A stretch of DNA of 24,618 bases from Basidiobolus ranarum (GCA_040143965.1 JASJQH010007024.1:1-24618), one strand, 5' to 3'; numbered from the stretch's first letter, positions 14,682-24,618 are shown. Program-made: numbers and translations. Notes: generated from the letters alone by a model not told the origin.

Positions 14682-17600
14682 ATGTTGGATCAGACAGAAG
14701 TAGAAGACCAACCTTCAGAATATTTTGATTGTTACTTTTTCTCGATCAGTTGCGACAATTTCAAATGCTGCCAACCAAAGTATGTATACTCTGAAGAAAA
14801 GCCCTAGATTAGCTAGCCCGACAGTGATCGAAAACTCTGACTTTGTATCTTTGTATTTCGTAGAGAAAGGCTACAGCAAAGAAGGAAACTGATCTAAATT
14901 ATAGGTGACTATTCTATACCTCTTGTACAATACTTTAATTTCACTACCTTGTTGTATGAGCTAGAGTAAAAGATATTCGGTGATTATGGTTAAGTGCAAA
15001 TAATAAAGATTTTTTCTGAATCAGTTGTAGCCAACCCGTATCCCGAGTCAGCAACGTGGTAGATTTAACAGAAGGCACCTATGACGACTTTGATCTTGTA
15101 TATTCTTCTCGAAAACAAAATATTTCTTCAAGACCAAAGCGTAAAGCTGCTTATAAACCCATTAGTAAAGTAAGTTAACGTCCATCATCGTATTTTGAGT
15201 TCAGAATCGAGTCGATTTATATCACATTACTCCATATCCAGCCAAAATGGAAAATCCCTACTCCTGGCAAGCAGGTCAGACACTCCGCAAAGATCGAAAG
15301 CAAGTATAATTGTTGAATCAACGTGTCCACTTATCTAGCAAAAGCTAATTTAGTTTTACGTAGTACATTCTTCTATCCCATTATGGGAAAAATACCAGCC
15401 AAAAAATGAGGTTAGTATGCATACATGGTTGAGCCATCTCTAGCAATTTGCTTAATATTTCAATAGGAAGAGATCGCCGTAAGTAAGAAAAAGTTGTCCC
15501 AAGTGAGAAGTTGGGTTGATAGTGCCTTAGATCCTGGAACCACACATTCGGTATGTCTAATTTATAGTAGAAATTCGGCACTTCCTTCGAAAGGCAAAAC
15601 CCTAATGCATCTTGAAGAATCGCATGTTGGTACTAACCGGCCCACCTGGAACTGGCAAGACTGCAGTCGTGAAATTATTGTCTGAAGAGATCAATTTTGA
15701 AATCATTGAATGGATAAATCCAATATGGACTAGTCGTGGAAGCTTTGACCCTGAGGGTAATTCAAACTAACAGCCTCATTGTACCGTCAGAATTTCTTAC
15801 AAGTGTCTTATTTCTCGTAGAGCCTAGTAGGGCAATTGACACATTCGAAGAATTCCTAATCAGATCGAACAAATATCCGACACTATCACTTCAGGAAGAG
15901 ACTTCCACCCCTCATTGTGACGACTCTCGAAAAAAGATTGTTGTCATCGAGGATATTCCACTTCTATCATCCGCAACAAACAAACAGCACTTCCACCGTG
16001 CACTGGAGAAGTATATACTTTCCCCTCGGTATCATTATCCTTTAATTTTGATTATCAGCGACACATTTGTACGGAACGACACTGATAGTTACAATGGACG
16101 ATTCAATCAAGATTTCACTAGTGTGTGTACCATAATTCCGCCTTCTATATTGAAATCACCATTTGTACAGCGTATAAGGTATCTACTTGCACCTCCCTTA
16201 TTTGGCTTTTGTGCGCTCTAATAGATATTGTATGTGACTTTAGCTTCAATCTTATAGCACCTACATTCCTGAAAAAAGCCCTTAAGCGAATATTAGATCT
16301 GGAGTACTCGCAAAGCTCTCATCAATTAGACACAAACGAGGTGGATGCCATTGTGGCTCAGAGCAACGGAGACATTAGAAATGCTCTGAACGGATTACAA
16401 TTCATTTGTCTCGGAGACCAAATGCCAAGATCCATAGGTATAACGATAAAGGATTCTAAAGGCAAAACGAAATTTGACAAAACGAAAGACCCCAACAGGT
16501 TGGAGAAAGAGATGTTATTTACTTGTTAGCAATTTGAAGCCAGCAGTCTTACTCTTTATTTAAGCGTGCCGCTGTTTTCAAAAGAATCCAACCTCAATTT
16601 ATTTCATGCTGTTGGCAAAGTTTTATACAACAAACGTAGGTTCTATCTGACTGGGTACGCTCCCTTTGTTTAGCCGAACTAACTCTTATTTTCCAGGTAT
16701 CGATCGTACTGCAGGCTCAGGATCGAATAAAAAGAGCATAGCCCGTGAATGGGAGCTACCTAGTCATTTGAAACATCACTCTCGATGCAACTTAGAATCC
16801 AACCCCGATGTAAGCTACTATTAAGACGAGGTTCCCACAATGACTTTGGTACTAACATAACACTCAGATTGTTCTAGATCAAGTTCCGGTTGATCCCGAT
16901 GTCTTTACATCATTCCTACATCAAAATTACCTGGGCTTTTATAACGATATAGATGAATGCGTGAATGCCTCGGAATACATGAGTTCGTCTGATTATCTGA
17001 TGGGAGGTTCAAACTGGGGGGTACAGTGATCATTAAATTGCCTTCTCAAGCCTTGTACATTGAACGAGCGATATTTCCCTTACATTTACAGAGTAGTCCA
17101 ACGCTCAGCAAGTATGCGGCAGTTATAACTACGCGGGGACTAATGTTTTCTTCCACCGCTGCTCCCCGATATAAGCCCCTCTATAAACCAGAGATATGGT
17201 CTGTTAATCGGTGCACTCGAGAATTCCAGGAGAATCTATCGGAACTACAGACAGCACTGCAGCAATCAAGAAATACTGCCAGTAAAATCCAATTTACTAG
17301 AGAATATCTATGTTGATAATTTGAGGCTAATTAACCTTGTTGTGTAATTTTGCAAATACATATAGACACGAACAATGAAGCAGCTATCAAGTTGGAAATC
17401 GGGCCTTATTTGTCTCAGATACTCCAGAAGTGTTCTTCAACGCACCCAATCATTAACATATTCAGCAGAGGTAACAATCAATCAACATGCGATATATTCT
17501 TGGCATTTTATTTGTTGCGTGATACTCACTCTCATGTATTCTAGGATCATTAGGATTTCTATATCAAATGTCAATATTTACAAAATCATCCCAATCTACA

Positions 17601-17792
17601 TACACGGAGGGCTCACGTTTGGAAGATGATCCTTTTAGTATGGATGTCATAGAGGAGTTAAAAGAGAAATTCATCAAAGAAAGCACGCGAGTCGCACCAC
17701 TTGGACCACCACCCGCACCAAAGATCAAAGGGTTAAATGTTGGTAAAGAATATGGTCCCTTAGCTGACGATGATATCGAAGAATTCGACTAA
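14682..17792 (+). CDS. RAD17: RAD17 (yeast Rad24) checkpoint clamp loader
   Basis: AAA+ subunit that replaces RFC1 in the clamp loader that places the 9-1-1 ring on damaged DNA. Proposed exons: 14682-14783, 14864-14904, 15025-15169, 15242-15274, 15354-15410, 15467-15550, 15618-15756, 15821-16178, 16244-16498, 16565-16635, 16697-16809, 16868-17020, 17092-17281, 17366-17470 and 17545-17792. These give 697 residues (human 681). Landmarks: WEKYQPKNE, Walker A GPPGTGKT (about 162-169), EWINP, Walker B VVIEDI (about 241-246), sensor-2-like GDIRNAL (about 362-368) and FLHQNYLGF. The C-terminal KEYGPLADDDIEEFD is the conserved 9-1-1-binding tail of Rad17. Exons 3-9 and 11-15 are well supported. Exons 1-2, the start codon, the acceptor of exon 10 (16564 or the CAG at about 16547) and the donor of exon 13 are less certain. 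Confidence 0.9.
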
Positions 17793-18150
17793 TTATAATT
17801 AAACGACAATGCATATGAACACTCTAAAGTCACATTCAATTAATATTTCTTTTTACAAGTGTACATAATAGTACGACATAAGCGAATTTCCTCAAATCTT
17901 TAGTTTGAAAATGCGTTCACAACCCTCCCATTTTAGCGCAAAATGTGACACTCACTTCTCATACAACGCGTAGAACGAATTTAAATCTCCTTATGGTACT
18001 AGGTGTGAAAATGAGGTTATAAATGAAATTTGAGGATGTTTTAATTTATTTTCTGGTAACCAGTACATCTGTGTTTTCACCATAAAATTAACTGTTTCAA
18101 ATGATGGGTAGTACACACGACAAGGAATAATAGTTATAAAGAATAAGAAG
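17793..18150. other. convergent 3' region between RAD17 and RPL14
   Basis: This 358-bp AT-rich gap must hold both 3' UTRs. I see no open frame of note and no strong hairpin. Confidence 0.6.
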
Positions 18151-18773
18151 TTAATTCTTCTTGAGGACAGCAATTTGCTTACCGACGATGTTACGACGTT
18201 GCTTTCTCAACTTCATAAGCTTGAAGCGGTCGAAATCGGTCAAAGCAGCACGCTTTTCACGAGCAGCAAGTTTTTGAGCCCATGTGCTCTTTTCCCAGAG
18301 AGCAATGATTTCTTGTTTCTCAAGAGCCTTTTGAACAGCGCCTGAACCGGCACTACGGGGAAGAGTCTTGACAACCAAAGGAGTCAAAGTAAGGCGACGG
18401 AAGGCGTGAGCGTGACGAGCAACGCCAGTGGTAGGACCGTCAACAATGGCCTGTAGTTGAATGGGTTAATATGTTGGTTTTACTAAACTTTTATCTTTAC
18501 AGGACGTACTCTGTTGTGATCCAAAATTTCGACAATAACAGCAAGTTTGCCAGCATCAACACCACTGTTGAGCAACACAACTCTGCCAACTTCGACAATA
18601 CGCTTGAAAGAATCTTGCTGCGAAAAATTGAACAAAGAGTTCAGGAAAATAAAAAGATGGTTAGTATCTTATCAAGTCTGCTGTTGGACACTTCTATCTG
18701 GATATTTCACAGACATCAGGTCGAGATATAAACTAATTTCCGCAAGCTATTATAAATTAACACATACAGTCAT
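18151..18773 (-). CDS. RPL14: 60S ribosomal protein L14 (eL14)
   Basis: Cytosolic large-subunit protein. Exons: 18768-18773 (M-T), 18510-18617 and 18151-18450, giving 137 residues against 138 in yeast. Exon 2 ([13 protein letters not shown], then a KOW-like [12 protein letters not shown]) and exon 3 (AIVDGP, then [17 protein letters not shown]) match eL14 throughout. The basic C-terminus stops without the alanine-rich repeats of mammals. The tiny first exon is uncertain: ATG ACT before a canonical GTATGT donor (150-nt intron, TACTAAC branch site) is preferred. ATG TCT at 18711-18716 before GTGAAA (93-nt intron) would also join in frame and change only residue 2. An AAAACCCTA box lies just upstream. 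Codons are highly optimised, as for other ribosomal proteins. Confidence 0.95.
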
Positions 18774-18776
18774 CTG

Positions 18777-18785
18777 TAGGGTTTT
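18777..18785 (-). promoter_or_regulatory. AACCCTA (telomere-box / Tbf1-like) motif upstream of RPL14
   Basis: AAAACCCTA on the minus strand sits a few bases before the preferred RPL14 start, or about 60 bases before the alternative. A second copy (ACCCTAACC on the minus strand, 19222-19230) lies about 450 bp upstream. ACCCTA-type sites bound by Tbf1-like proteins drive ribosomal protein genes in several fungi. Function here is inferred from position and sequence only. Confidence 0.4.
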
Positions 18786-19594
18786 CGCAATCGACTAATT
18801 ATTATGTCGAGTTGGATGGATGCAAAGAAAATTCGGATTTCTTAAAAAAGATTCCAAAAGTGAAAGAGGAAGCTACAACTCCCATGAATTACTCTATTTT
18901 TGTTCAGCTCCATCCATGAACCACTGTAGATGATCTCCACCCCTTTTCTTCCATATATCATTACCCCATTTTTCTACATTCAAAATTGGTCGAAAGCTTG
19001 ATCCACTGGATATTAATTGGTTGGAAATTAATGATGTTGTACCTTTTGTGCTGAGGCTTGGTTTATATCAAGCACTCAAGCTATTCATATCAATACCAAG
19101 GCTACACTGAATAAACGAATTTCAGTTGACAGAGTTTATTACTGAGAATCGTCCAACAACCAATTTGATGGAGACAAACGCTATCTAGTGCTGCAAGCCA
19201 TCAACAAAGCGTCTTGCTTAAGGTTAGGGTGATTGCTGCAAATTCATGTTACATTGGTGTGTGGGATCAATTCAATATGAATCAAATAATTAAGGTTAGA
19301 TCAATAGATTTGACTGATCTAGTTATGCTCACTATCACAACATAGTTACTCGTGGTAAACAAAACCAAGATTTATTATATGAACTTGTGTTAGGTATTCC
19401 TTATAAACTTATTTGGATCTTGGCCATGTACTACCTGGATGCTTACTGCCTGAAGTGAAAGTATGGACTTGTTGAGAAGTCCGCGTGTTGTGTGCAGATA
19501 TAGAGCTGATAGCTCATTCTTTCTTGCAAACCATATATCTTTCTTTGTTCGTTCCTTTCAAAACTCCCTTTTTTTGACATAACGAAACAGACAA
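18786..19594. promoter_or_regulatory. divergent intergenic region between RPL14 and the TBC gene
   Basis: About 800 bp with no supported gene. It holds the second ACCCTAACC box (19222-19230), one copy of the 15-bp motif GAATAAACGAATTTC (19109-19123) and a small hairpin GGACTT...AAGTCC near 19464-19481. An ATG-less plus-strand open frame of about 57 codons ends at 19110, one base before the AATAAA of the 15-bp motif; it has no recognised domain. Confidence 0.45.
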
Positions 19595-22382
19595 ATGTCA
19601 CTAAATGAACCAAATATCCAGAGTGAATGTCAAAACGAGTCAGAATATGACTTGTATACGAGTATGTATTTAACGGACCATATGGATCTTATCTCTGGGA
19701 TGAATATGCTATCCGATCGATTCTATTCCAAACAAGCAAGTGTGCAAGACTCTCCTACCAAACCTTGTTCATGGAGAAAAACACACAATGACAATGGTGA
19801 AATCGAGTTCAATTACTTACTTGAATCCAATCTACCTTCCAGTGGCCTCGTTAAGAGCGAGGTTTTAAGTTTGGAAGAGCAGCAAGAAGTATCAAATATC
19901 ACTTCCTCGAGTCTCAAAGAAACTCAACCTCATTGTACGACACCCATAAACCGTACTTTTCGAAAAATGGATCAAAACTGGCGTAGGCGTCCCTCACCTA
20001 AATATGTACCTAATTCACCAGAACTGAACTCAGAGCTAACGACAAACCACGGGTTACGAGGTACAGATATACATCATTCTGAGATTGATATTACCGAGCT
20101 CCTAATTCCCCGATATGATAAGCTTAACGATCAGTTTGACAACGAACCAAAGCCCGTGTGTATATACAAAAGCAGCGTTGAAACTGCGCTAACCGATTCA
20201 GAATCGCTGGATGTTCCTATAACCATTGTAACATCTGACGATGTATTGGACCTAGGAGAAGACTCCTGCAGTACTGATACTGAGTCATCAGAGAGCGAAG
20301 AGGTTCCAATTACACCTTTGATATTAAATGATGTAGATCCTATTAACCTCGATGGAAGCTCTTATGATGAAAGTGACCCATTTGCAAGTGAGCAATCCAA
20401 AACAATAGTTGACTGGGAATTCTGGACATCTTTACTAGAAAATTATTCTCTCAACGCATCGAAAGCACCATATCTCTTTACCACTAGAATTAGAGCTGGG
20501 ATTCCTAAGAAACTTCGCGGTATCTTGTGGCAGACAATGTGTCAAGGACGCTCTACGTATCTTGAAACCATGTATAACCAATTATTGCTAGAATCTAGTC
20601 CCTATGAAAGAATCATAATGAGGGATCTGCCAAGAACTTTTCCCAAGTTGGAGATGTTTAAAGACCAAAATGGAGTAGGTCAGACTAGACTGTTCAATAT
20701 TATGAGAGCATACTCAATATATGATGATGGTGTCGGATACTGCCAAGGACTAGGATTTCTGGTGGGGCCTTTGATCATGAACATGCCGGAACGTGAGGCA
20801 TTCTGTGTGTTTGTTAGGTATGGAAAATGCTATTGATTTCGTAAGTTAATGTGCTAAAACTCCTTTGTCACAAAGACTGATGGAGGATTACGACATGCGA
20901 TCTATGTTCACCGAAAAGATGGAAGGTTTGGAGCTACGACTTTACCAACTCAATGCTCTTCTGTCGCAGATCTTACCCGACCTCGTTCGCCATTTCCAAG
21001 AACATGGGGTTAATACAGGAATGTTTGCCTCACAATGGTTTTTAACCTTATTTGCCTATAGCTTTCCACTACCATTGGTATTGCGTATATTCGATATAGT
21101 GTTTTCCGAAGGGGCCCCCGAAACGATAATGCGTATCTCTTTGGCTTTGTTAAAACGCAATCAGGAACAGTTGTTGAGCATGAAGGAATTCGAAGAGATC
21201 ATTGCATTCTTGAGTTTGAATTTATTTGATATCTTCGTCGGTCCTACTGAACTGATCCAAGAAGCAATGTCTTTAAGTCAAACGATTACGAAAGAAAAGA
21301 TAGACGCGCTAGCACAGAAATACACTTCCGAGAATGGTTCCGATTGCAAGACTGCAAAGAAAGAAAAGAAAAGAGGCTGGGGATGGATGAAAGGGCTCAG
21401 TGTGAATTTGCAATCTTCTGCGCCACAAAGCCCCGTCGGTAGCTTTGGAAGTCCAACCACCCCATCATCTCCTGTGGCTATTGATCCTACTTCAGAGACT
21501 GAGAGTATGAGATTGGAGTTGCATAACTTGAAGGTAACCACTGAGACGTACATTACAACTTTAGGTCAACTACGCGAGGATAATACACATCTTACTTCAG
21601 AATTGCTCTCGATTAAAGCATCGAAATTTTCCATCGAAGAGGAGAATGAGGAATTACGTGGACACCTTCGTGATAAAAAATCTCTCGAAGATAAATTCCG
21701 CGAAGAAACCAGGCAAAAAGATGAGTCGGTTGCCCGTTTAGAGCAAGAACTTGTAGCAACTAAGCTTGCGCTTGCTGAAGCTGAGTCGGAAAAAGAAAAG
21801 TTGAGCAAGCAAGTAGGAGGATTAAGAAGATTAGTGCTAGGATCTAATGTTCAAGCACTTGACAAGTCTCCTGAAAATCCTAGTGAAATTGCTACCCCAC
21901 AGCAAACTATATCGAAAGAGCAATTCTTTTCTAGAGTGACGAAAAATTTGGAGCGCCAATCTTCTACTCAGAGGAGTGGAGATGGCTGGAGTTGGAGACT
22001 ACCCGGTTCTACCAACTCTTCACCTACTACACCAACTTCTGCACAATTTCTCGTACGGTCGTCATCTATCCCGAAAGGTGCGAAAGAAGCTATATCCCCA
22101 GACCAAAATTCTTTTGCTTCAAAGCTAACAGGGTATTTACCAAATGTCAGAAAGGCAAACAGAAACTCCATGATAGGCAGATTGACCTCTTCACCGATAT
22201 TTGAAGAGCCTTTATCCACGGCACATACACCGACTTTAGAACCACCACCACATCTACGTAAGGAGAATAATATCACTGATATAGAGAGGGCAAGATCTTT
22301 ACGTAGAAGAGGAAAGTGTGCTAGTGCCATTGTGGTAATGAACAAAGATACTGGGGAATTGGAACCTTGGGAGTTTCGGTAA
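19595..22382 (+). CDS. TBC-domain Rab GTPase-activating protein, EVI5/Gyp5-like
   Basis: Stimulates GTP hydrolysis by a Rab GTPase on Golgi or endosomal membranes; the Rab partner cannot be read from sequence. Two exons, 19595-20817 and 20876-22382 (58-nt intron), give 909 residues. Residues 1 to about 290 are disordered and acidic. The TBC domain runs from RAGIPKKLRGILW (about 300) to about 500. Both catalytic fingers are intact: the arginine of IMRDLPR (about 343-349) and the glutamine of YCQG (about 382). The stretch SQWFLTLFAYSFPLPLVLRI followed by FDIVFSEG is typical of the EVI5/Gyp5 group. A coiled coil occupies about 615-730 (heptad-rich, with RLEQELVATKLALAEAESEK), also an EVI5 feature. 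The C-terminus is Ser/Thr/Pro-rich. Start ATG 19595 opens the long frame. Confidence 0.92.
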
Positions 22383-22849
22383 AAGATGCATATAGCACCA
22401 GGCTATACTATACTCAGCTCGAATTACTCCGATTCTTTTTCTACTCTATTGCCTCTTCACTTGCCCAAAATAATTAGTAACTATTGTTAATCTCATCTCA
22501 GCTCATCCTTACTATTTGTTTTTGTCATCATTTCAACAGAATATAATTCGAACTAAAATAGTGAGACTAGATTGGATCGAATTTATATAGACACTCTTTG
22601 TATACTTCATAAATCCAGAATGACTTTGGAATAAACGAATTTCTAGAGTTTTAGTTTACTTTATATGCAGCTGCTAATCATTTTGTTTCACCAAATGATG
22701 CGTCAGTGATTTTTCTGATTAAATTACATATATATCTATATATGCATACATTAAGATGTGATGTTCAATAACCCATTAAAAGCTTCATTATCATCTTTAC
22801 TTCCCAGGTGAACCAACAGAGAAAAAGCCAGTAACAGCAACGTATAAAT
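22383..22849. other. intergenic region between the TBC gene and BLOC1S6
   Basis: Downstream of the TBC stop lies the second copy of GAATAAACGAATTTC (22629-22643), placed where a polyadenylation signal could be. A short AT palindromic run (about 22726-22748, ATATATCTATATAT core) precedes the BLOC1S6 start. No gene is seen. Confidence 0.5.
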
Positions 22850-23564
22850 ATGCCTAGTGATAGTCAATCAGAGGAAATAACCAAGTCGGAAAAACTTGGA
22901 AAAGAACTTGAAAAAGGAATTCCTTTACTCACCGAGGGTTTCTTATATCACTTTGCTTCCTTGTTTGAGGAAATAGAGAAGGAGTTAAGAGAGATAGAGT
23001 AAATATTTTAGTTTATATTTTTATAAGTCAAAATATGTGAAAACGATGACTTTTATCTACCGCTTCCCACATTGTTACTGAATCCTCTTTCTATCTTTCC
23101 AGAGAATCTCAAGCCTTAACTGCAGCTGAGTTTCAGCGAGCCCAAGATTCTCTACCAGCTCAAGAGGATCTGGATAAATATGCAGCTACGGTAATCTTTA
23201 TTAAGTGAAAGTGAACTTATTGTATGTGTCACACACTAAATCTTCAATTCAGTTTAAAAAACTCCCTTTATATCAAGCAAAATTAGCCAACATACGAACT
23301 ACCATGCTAACCCTATTACCTCGCTCGCGTCAATTAAAACAAAGAGCTTCCACGCTACTTGACGCAAAATCAGTCTACGAAGAAAATATGGCGGAGACAC
23401 TCAAAAAAGAAAAGGAATTGGATAAATCGATAGCAGCTAAAGCCACTACCACAGAAGTGAAAGTTTTGTCAAAAGCTAAAAAATCTCGCACTAAAATTAA
23501 ATCCGGTAGAAAGAGGGACAGTGACAAAAATAGTTCTCTTTCTAAGAACTCGGGTGATAGTTAA
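22850..23564 (+). CDS. BLOC-1 complex subunit 6 (pallidin)-like coiled-coil protein
   Basis: Pallidin is a coiled-coil subunit of BLOC-1, which sorts cargo from endosomes to lysosome-related organelles and binds syntaxins. Three exons, 22850-22998, 23103-23190 and 23253-23564, encode 182 residues (human 172). The strongest match is YQAKLANIRTTMLTLLPRSR followed by QLKQRA, which follows vertebrate pallidin Y-x-A-K-L-x-N-I-R-x-x-M-L-x-L and K-L-K-K-R-A. Upstream, LLTEGFLYHF matches the pallidin LTEG-L-HY segment. The protein is helical and charged, with a lysine-rich tail (about 140-182) that may add nucleic-acid or membrane contact, or be simple low complexity. It lies 467 bp downstream of a Rab-GAP gene, which fits a membrane-traffic theme but may be chance. 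Confidence 0.82.
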
Positions 23565-24300
23565 CTGTTGATATACGTATATTTAGTCTCTATATTTCGA
23601 TCTACTATTTTGTCTGTACGTACAATATCTAGAAAGGTCAGCATGATATTCAAAGCCACCTTTATCCTCTCGAACCAACATATTCACTCTCGTAAAACCG
23701 AGCTGCTTGTTGAGTGTAGATTAATCAGTAAAACACGAGTAAATGTTGTAAGATACCTCGACATTTTGCAACAGATTTAATGGAACAATTAATAAACAAG
23801 CCCTACAGATGAGCAAGGAGTAGATACTTCATTTATGTTCCACTAGCATATACCAAGTACATTATAAAAGGCGTCCTGTCAGATCTACATGCAAGTATGG
23901 TCGGTTTCCAAACCACTTTTGATAGGCATATGGGCGATATTTACCAATGAGGATTGATACCTTTGTTACAAGGCAGCGTTACGAATCGAAATTTTAATTT
24001 ACACATTAAAAAGATCTGTAAAAGTTGAGGGTACACAGCTGACCAAATCAAGCAATTATACATAAGCCATGACCACTCGCATAGCCTCGGAGAATGTTCA
24101 GTATAATAATGGCATTTACCTGATTGGAGATAACTGATTATGATAATATTACTATATATTTTGTATTTCTAAGTTAGTTTCATTAATCGGCGTATAATAA
24201 CTGTTTGTTAAAGGGGCTTAGAGCAGGGGAGCATAGCCAGTAAAATACAAAGAGACCGATCAAGGTTGGAATTGAGGATTCATTTCTTTTTCTCTTTAAC
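23565..24300. promoter_or_regulatory. intergenic region and probable promoter of the Q-rich gene
   Basis: No gene is supported here; a 70-codon plus-strand frame at 23568-23780 has no domain. A TATAAAAG box occurs at 23873-23880, far (about 420 bp) from the next start. Two AGGGG boxes (24212-24216 and 24225-24229) lie 70-90 bp before the ATG at 24301, followed by a TC-rich run (about 24285-24297). Confidence 0.45.
24212..24229 (+). promoter_or_regulatory. paired AGGGG (STRE-like) boxes upstream of the Q-rich gene
   Basis: Two AGGGG pentamers 13 bp apart stand about 80 bp before the start codon. In yeasts AGGGG/CCCCT is the stress response element bound by Msn2/Msn4-type zinc fingers. Whether this organism uses it is not known; the pentamer is short enough to occur by chance, so the claim rests on the pairing and position. 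Confidence 0.35.
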
Positions 24301-24618
24301 ATGTTCGGCAAATTCAGTTCAGTATTGGAAGGCAAGATCAAGGAGAAGGCCACTCAGTTTGTTCAAGAACAAAGTCAGCAATACTTTGGAGGTAACAAGC
24401 AAGAAGCTCAGCAGCAACCTCAACAGGGGCAATCTCAGAATAGTTATCAAAATAATAACAATCAGCAACCGCAACAACAGCAACAATATAACCAAGGCCA
24501 ACAACAACAGTATAACCAAGGTCAACAACAGCAGTATAACCAAGGTCAACAACAGCAGTATAACCAAGGTCAACAACAGCAGTATAACCAAGGTCAACAA
24601 CAGCAGTATAACCAAGGT
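24301..24618 (+). CDS. Q/N-rich protein with octapeptide tandem repeat, 5' part only
   Basis: The frame opens at ATG 24301 and is still open at the window edge after 106 codons. Residues 1-30 (MFGKFSSVLEGKIKEKATQF onward) look like a charged amphipathic helix. A Q/N-rich linker follows, then six tandem copies of QQQQYNQG encoded by a 24-bp DNA repeat. The composition (Q, N, Y, G; almost no charge or aliphatics after residue 40) is that of prion-like, condensate-forming segments, such as the Sup35 N-domain with its YQQYN repeats. There is no evidence that this is Sup35. The 3' end, and so any folded domain, lies outside the window. Paired AGGGG boxes upstream suggest stress control. Confidence 0.75.
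   Translation, partial: MFGKFSSVLEGKIKEKATQFVQEQSQQYFGGNKQEAQQQPQQGQSQNSYQNNNNQQPQQQQQYNQGQQQQYNQGQQQQYNQGQQQQYNQGQQQQYNQGQQQQYNQG
24487..24618 (+). repeat. 24-bp coding tandem repeat (six copies, continues past the window)
   Basis: The unit reads CAACAACAGCAG then TATAACCAAGGT. The first copies differ by synonymous CAA/CAG and GGC/GGT changes, while the last four are identical, suggesting recent unit duplication toward the 3' side. Because 24 is a multiple of three, gains and losses keep the frame. The opposite strand carries a stop-free leucine/isoleucine/valine frame, an artefact of the repeat. Confidence 0.95.

Noticed and set aside
19020-19060. ATGATGT followed by CTGA, resembling C and D boxes of a snoRNA.
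   Set aside because: The spacing is too short for a guide and no terminal stem or C'/D' pair is seen.
18935-19110. ATG-less plus-strand open frame ending at the AATAAACGAATTTC motif.
   Set aside because: No start codon, no clear upstream exon with matching splice sites, and no domain. Only its ending next to the motif is suggestive.
23568-23780. 70-codon plus-strand frame after BLOC1S6.
   Set aside because: No domain; it starts three bases after the BLOC1S6 stop and is most likely 3' UTR.
24319-24615. Minus-strand leucine/isoleucine/valine-rich frame at the window end.
   Set aside because: It is the reverse complement of the Q-rich tandem repeat; its LLLTLVILL pattern is an artefact of CAG/CAA codons read backwards.

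Overview
The window reads as nuclear DNA of a fungus, most likely an early-diverging lineage (zoopagomycote, mucoromycote or chytrid grade) rather than Dikarya. It is AT-rich and gene-dense. Introns are mostly 55-120 nt, with GT-AG ends and TACTAAC/TACTAAT-like branch sites. The standard genetic code fits every gene. The Nif1/DSF2-type Sel1 gene and the Hrt3/FBXO9-type F-box gene point to fungi. MCM9, a pallidin-like BLOC-1 subunit and a U12-type AT-AC intron are features that the commonly studied Dikarya yeasts lack. No mobile element, virus-derived element, CRISPR array, rRNA or tRNA was recognised.

Layout: SLC25A29-like mitochondrial carrier (+, 741-2372); MCM9 helicase (-, 2919-6144), convergent with the carrier; UTP12/DIP2 small-subunit processome protein (+, 6749-10037), divergent from MCM9; FBXO9/Hrt3 F-box protein (+, 10760-12124); Nif1/DSF2-like Sel1-repeat protein (-, 12968-14032); RAD17 checkpoint clamp loader (+, about 14682-17792); ribosomal protein L14 (-, 18151-18773); EVI5/Gyp5-type TBC Rab-GAP (+, 19595-22382); BLOC1S6/pallidin-like protein (+, 22850-23564); and the 5' part of a Q-rich gene with a 24-bp tandem repeat, cut by the window end (+, 24301-24618).

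The genes do not form a cluster of shared function. Two act in genome maintenance (MCM9 in recombination repair, RAD17 in loading 9-1-1), two in ribosome production (UTP12, RPL14) and two in endomembrane traffic (TBC GAP, BLOC1S6). The unusual content is in gene structure. The carrier has a 6-nt exon that supplies the acidic residue of the first carrier signature, and a 12-nt exon. MCM9 has a 4-nt exon, one GC-AG intron and one AT-AC intron with textbook U12 signals. I worked out exon models by reading frame, splice signals and remembered family sequences. Exon lengths sum to intact frames: 307, 789, 934, 431, 332, about 697, 137, 909 and 182 residues for the nine complete genes in order.
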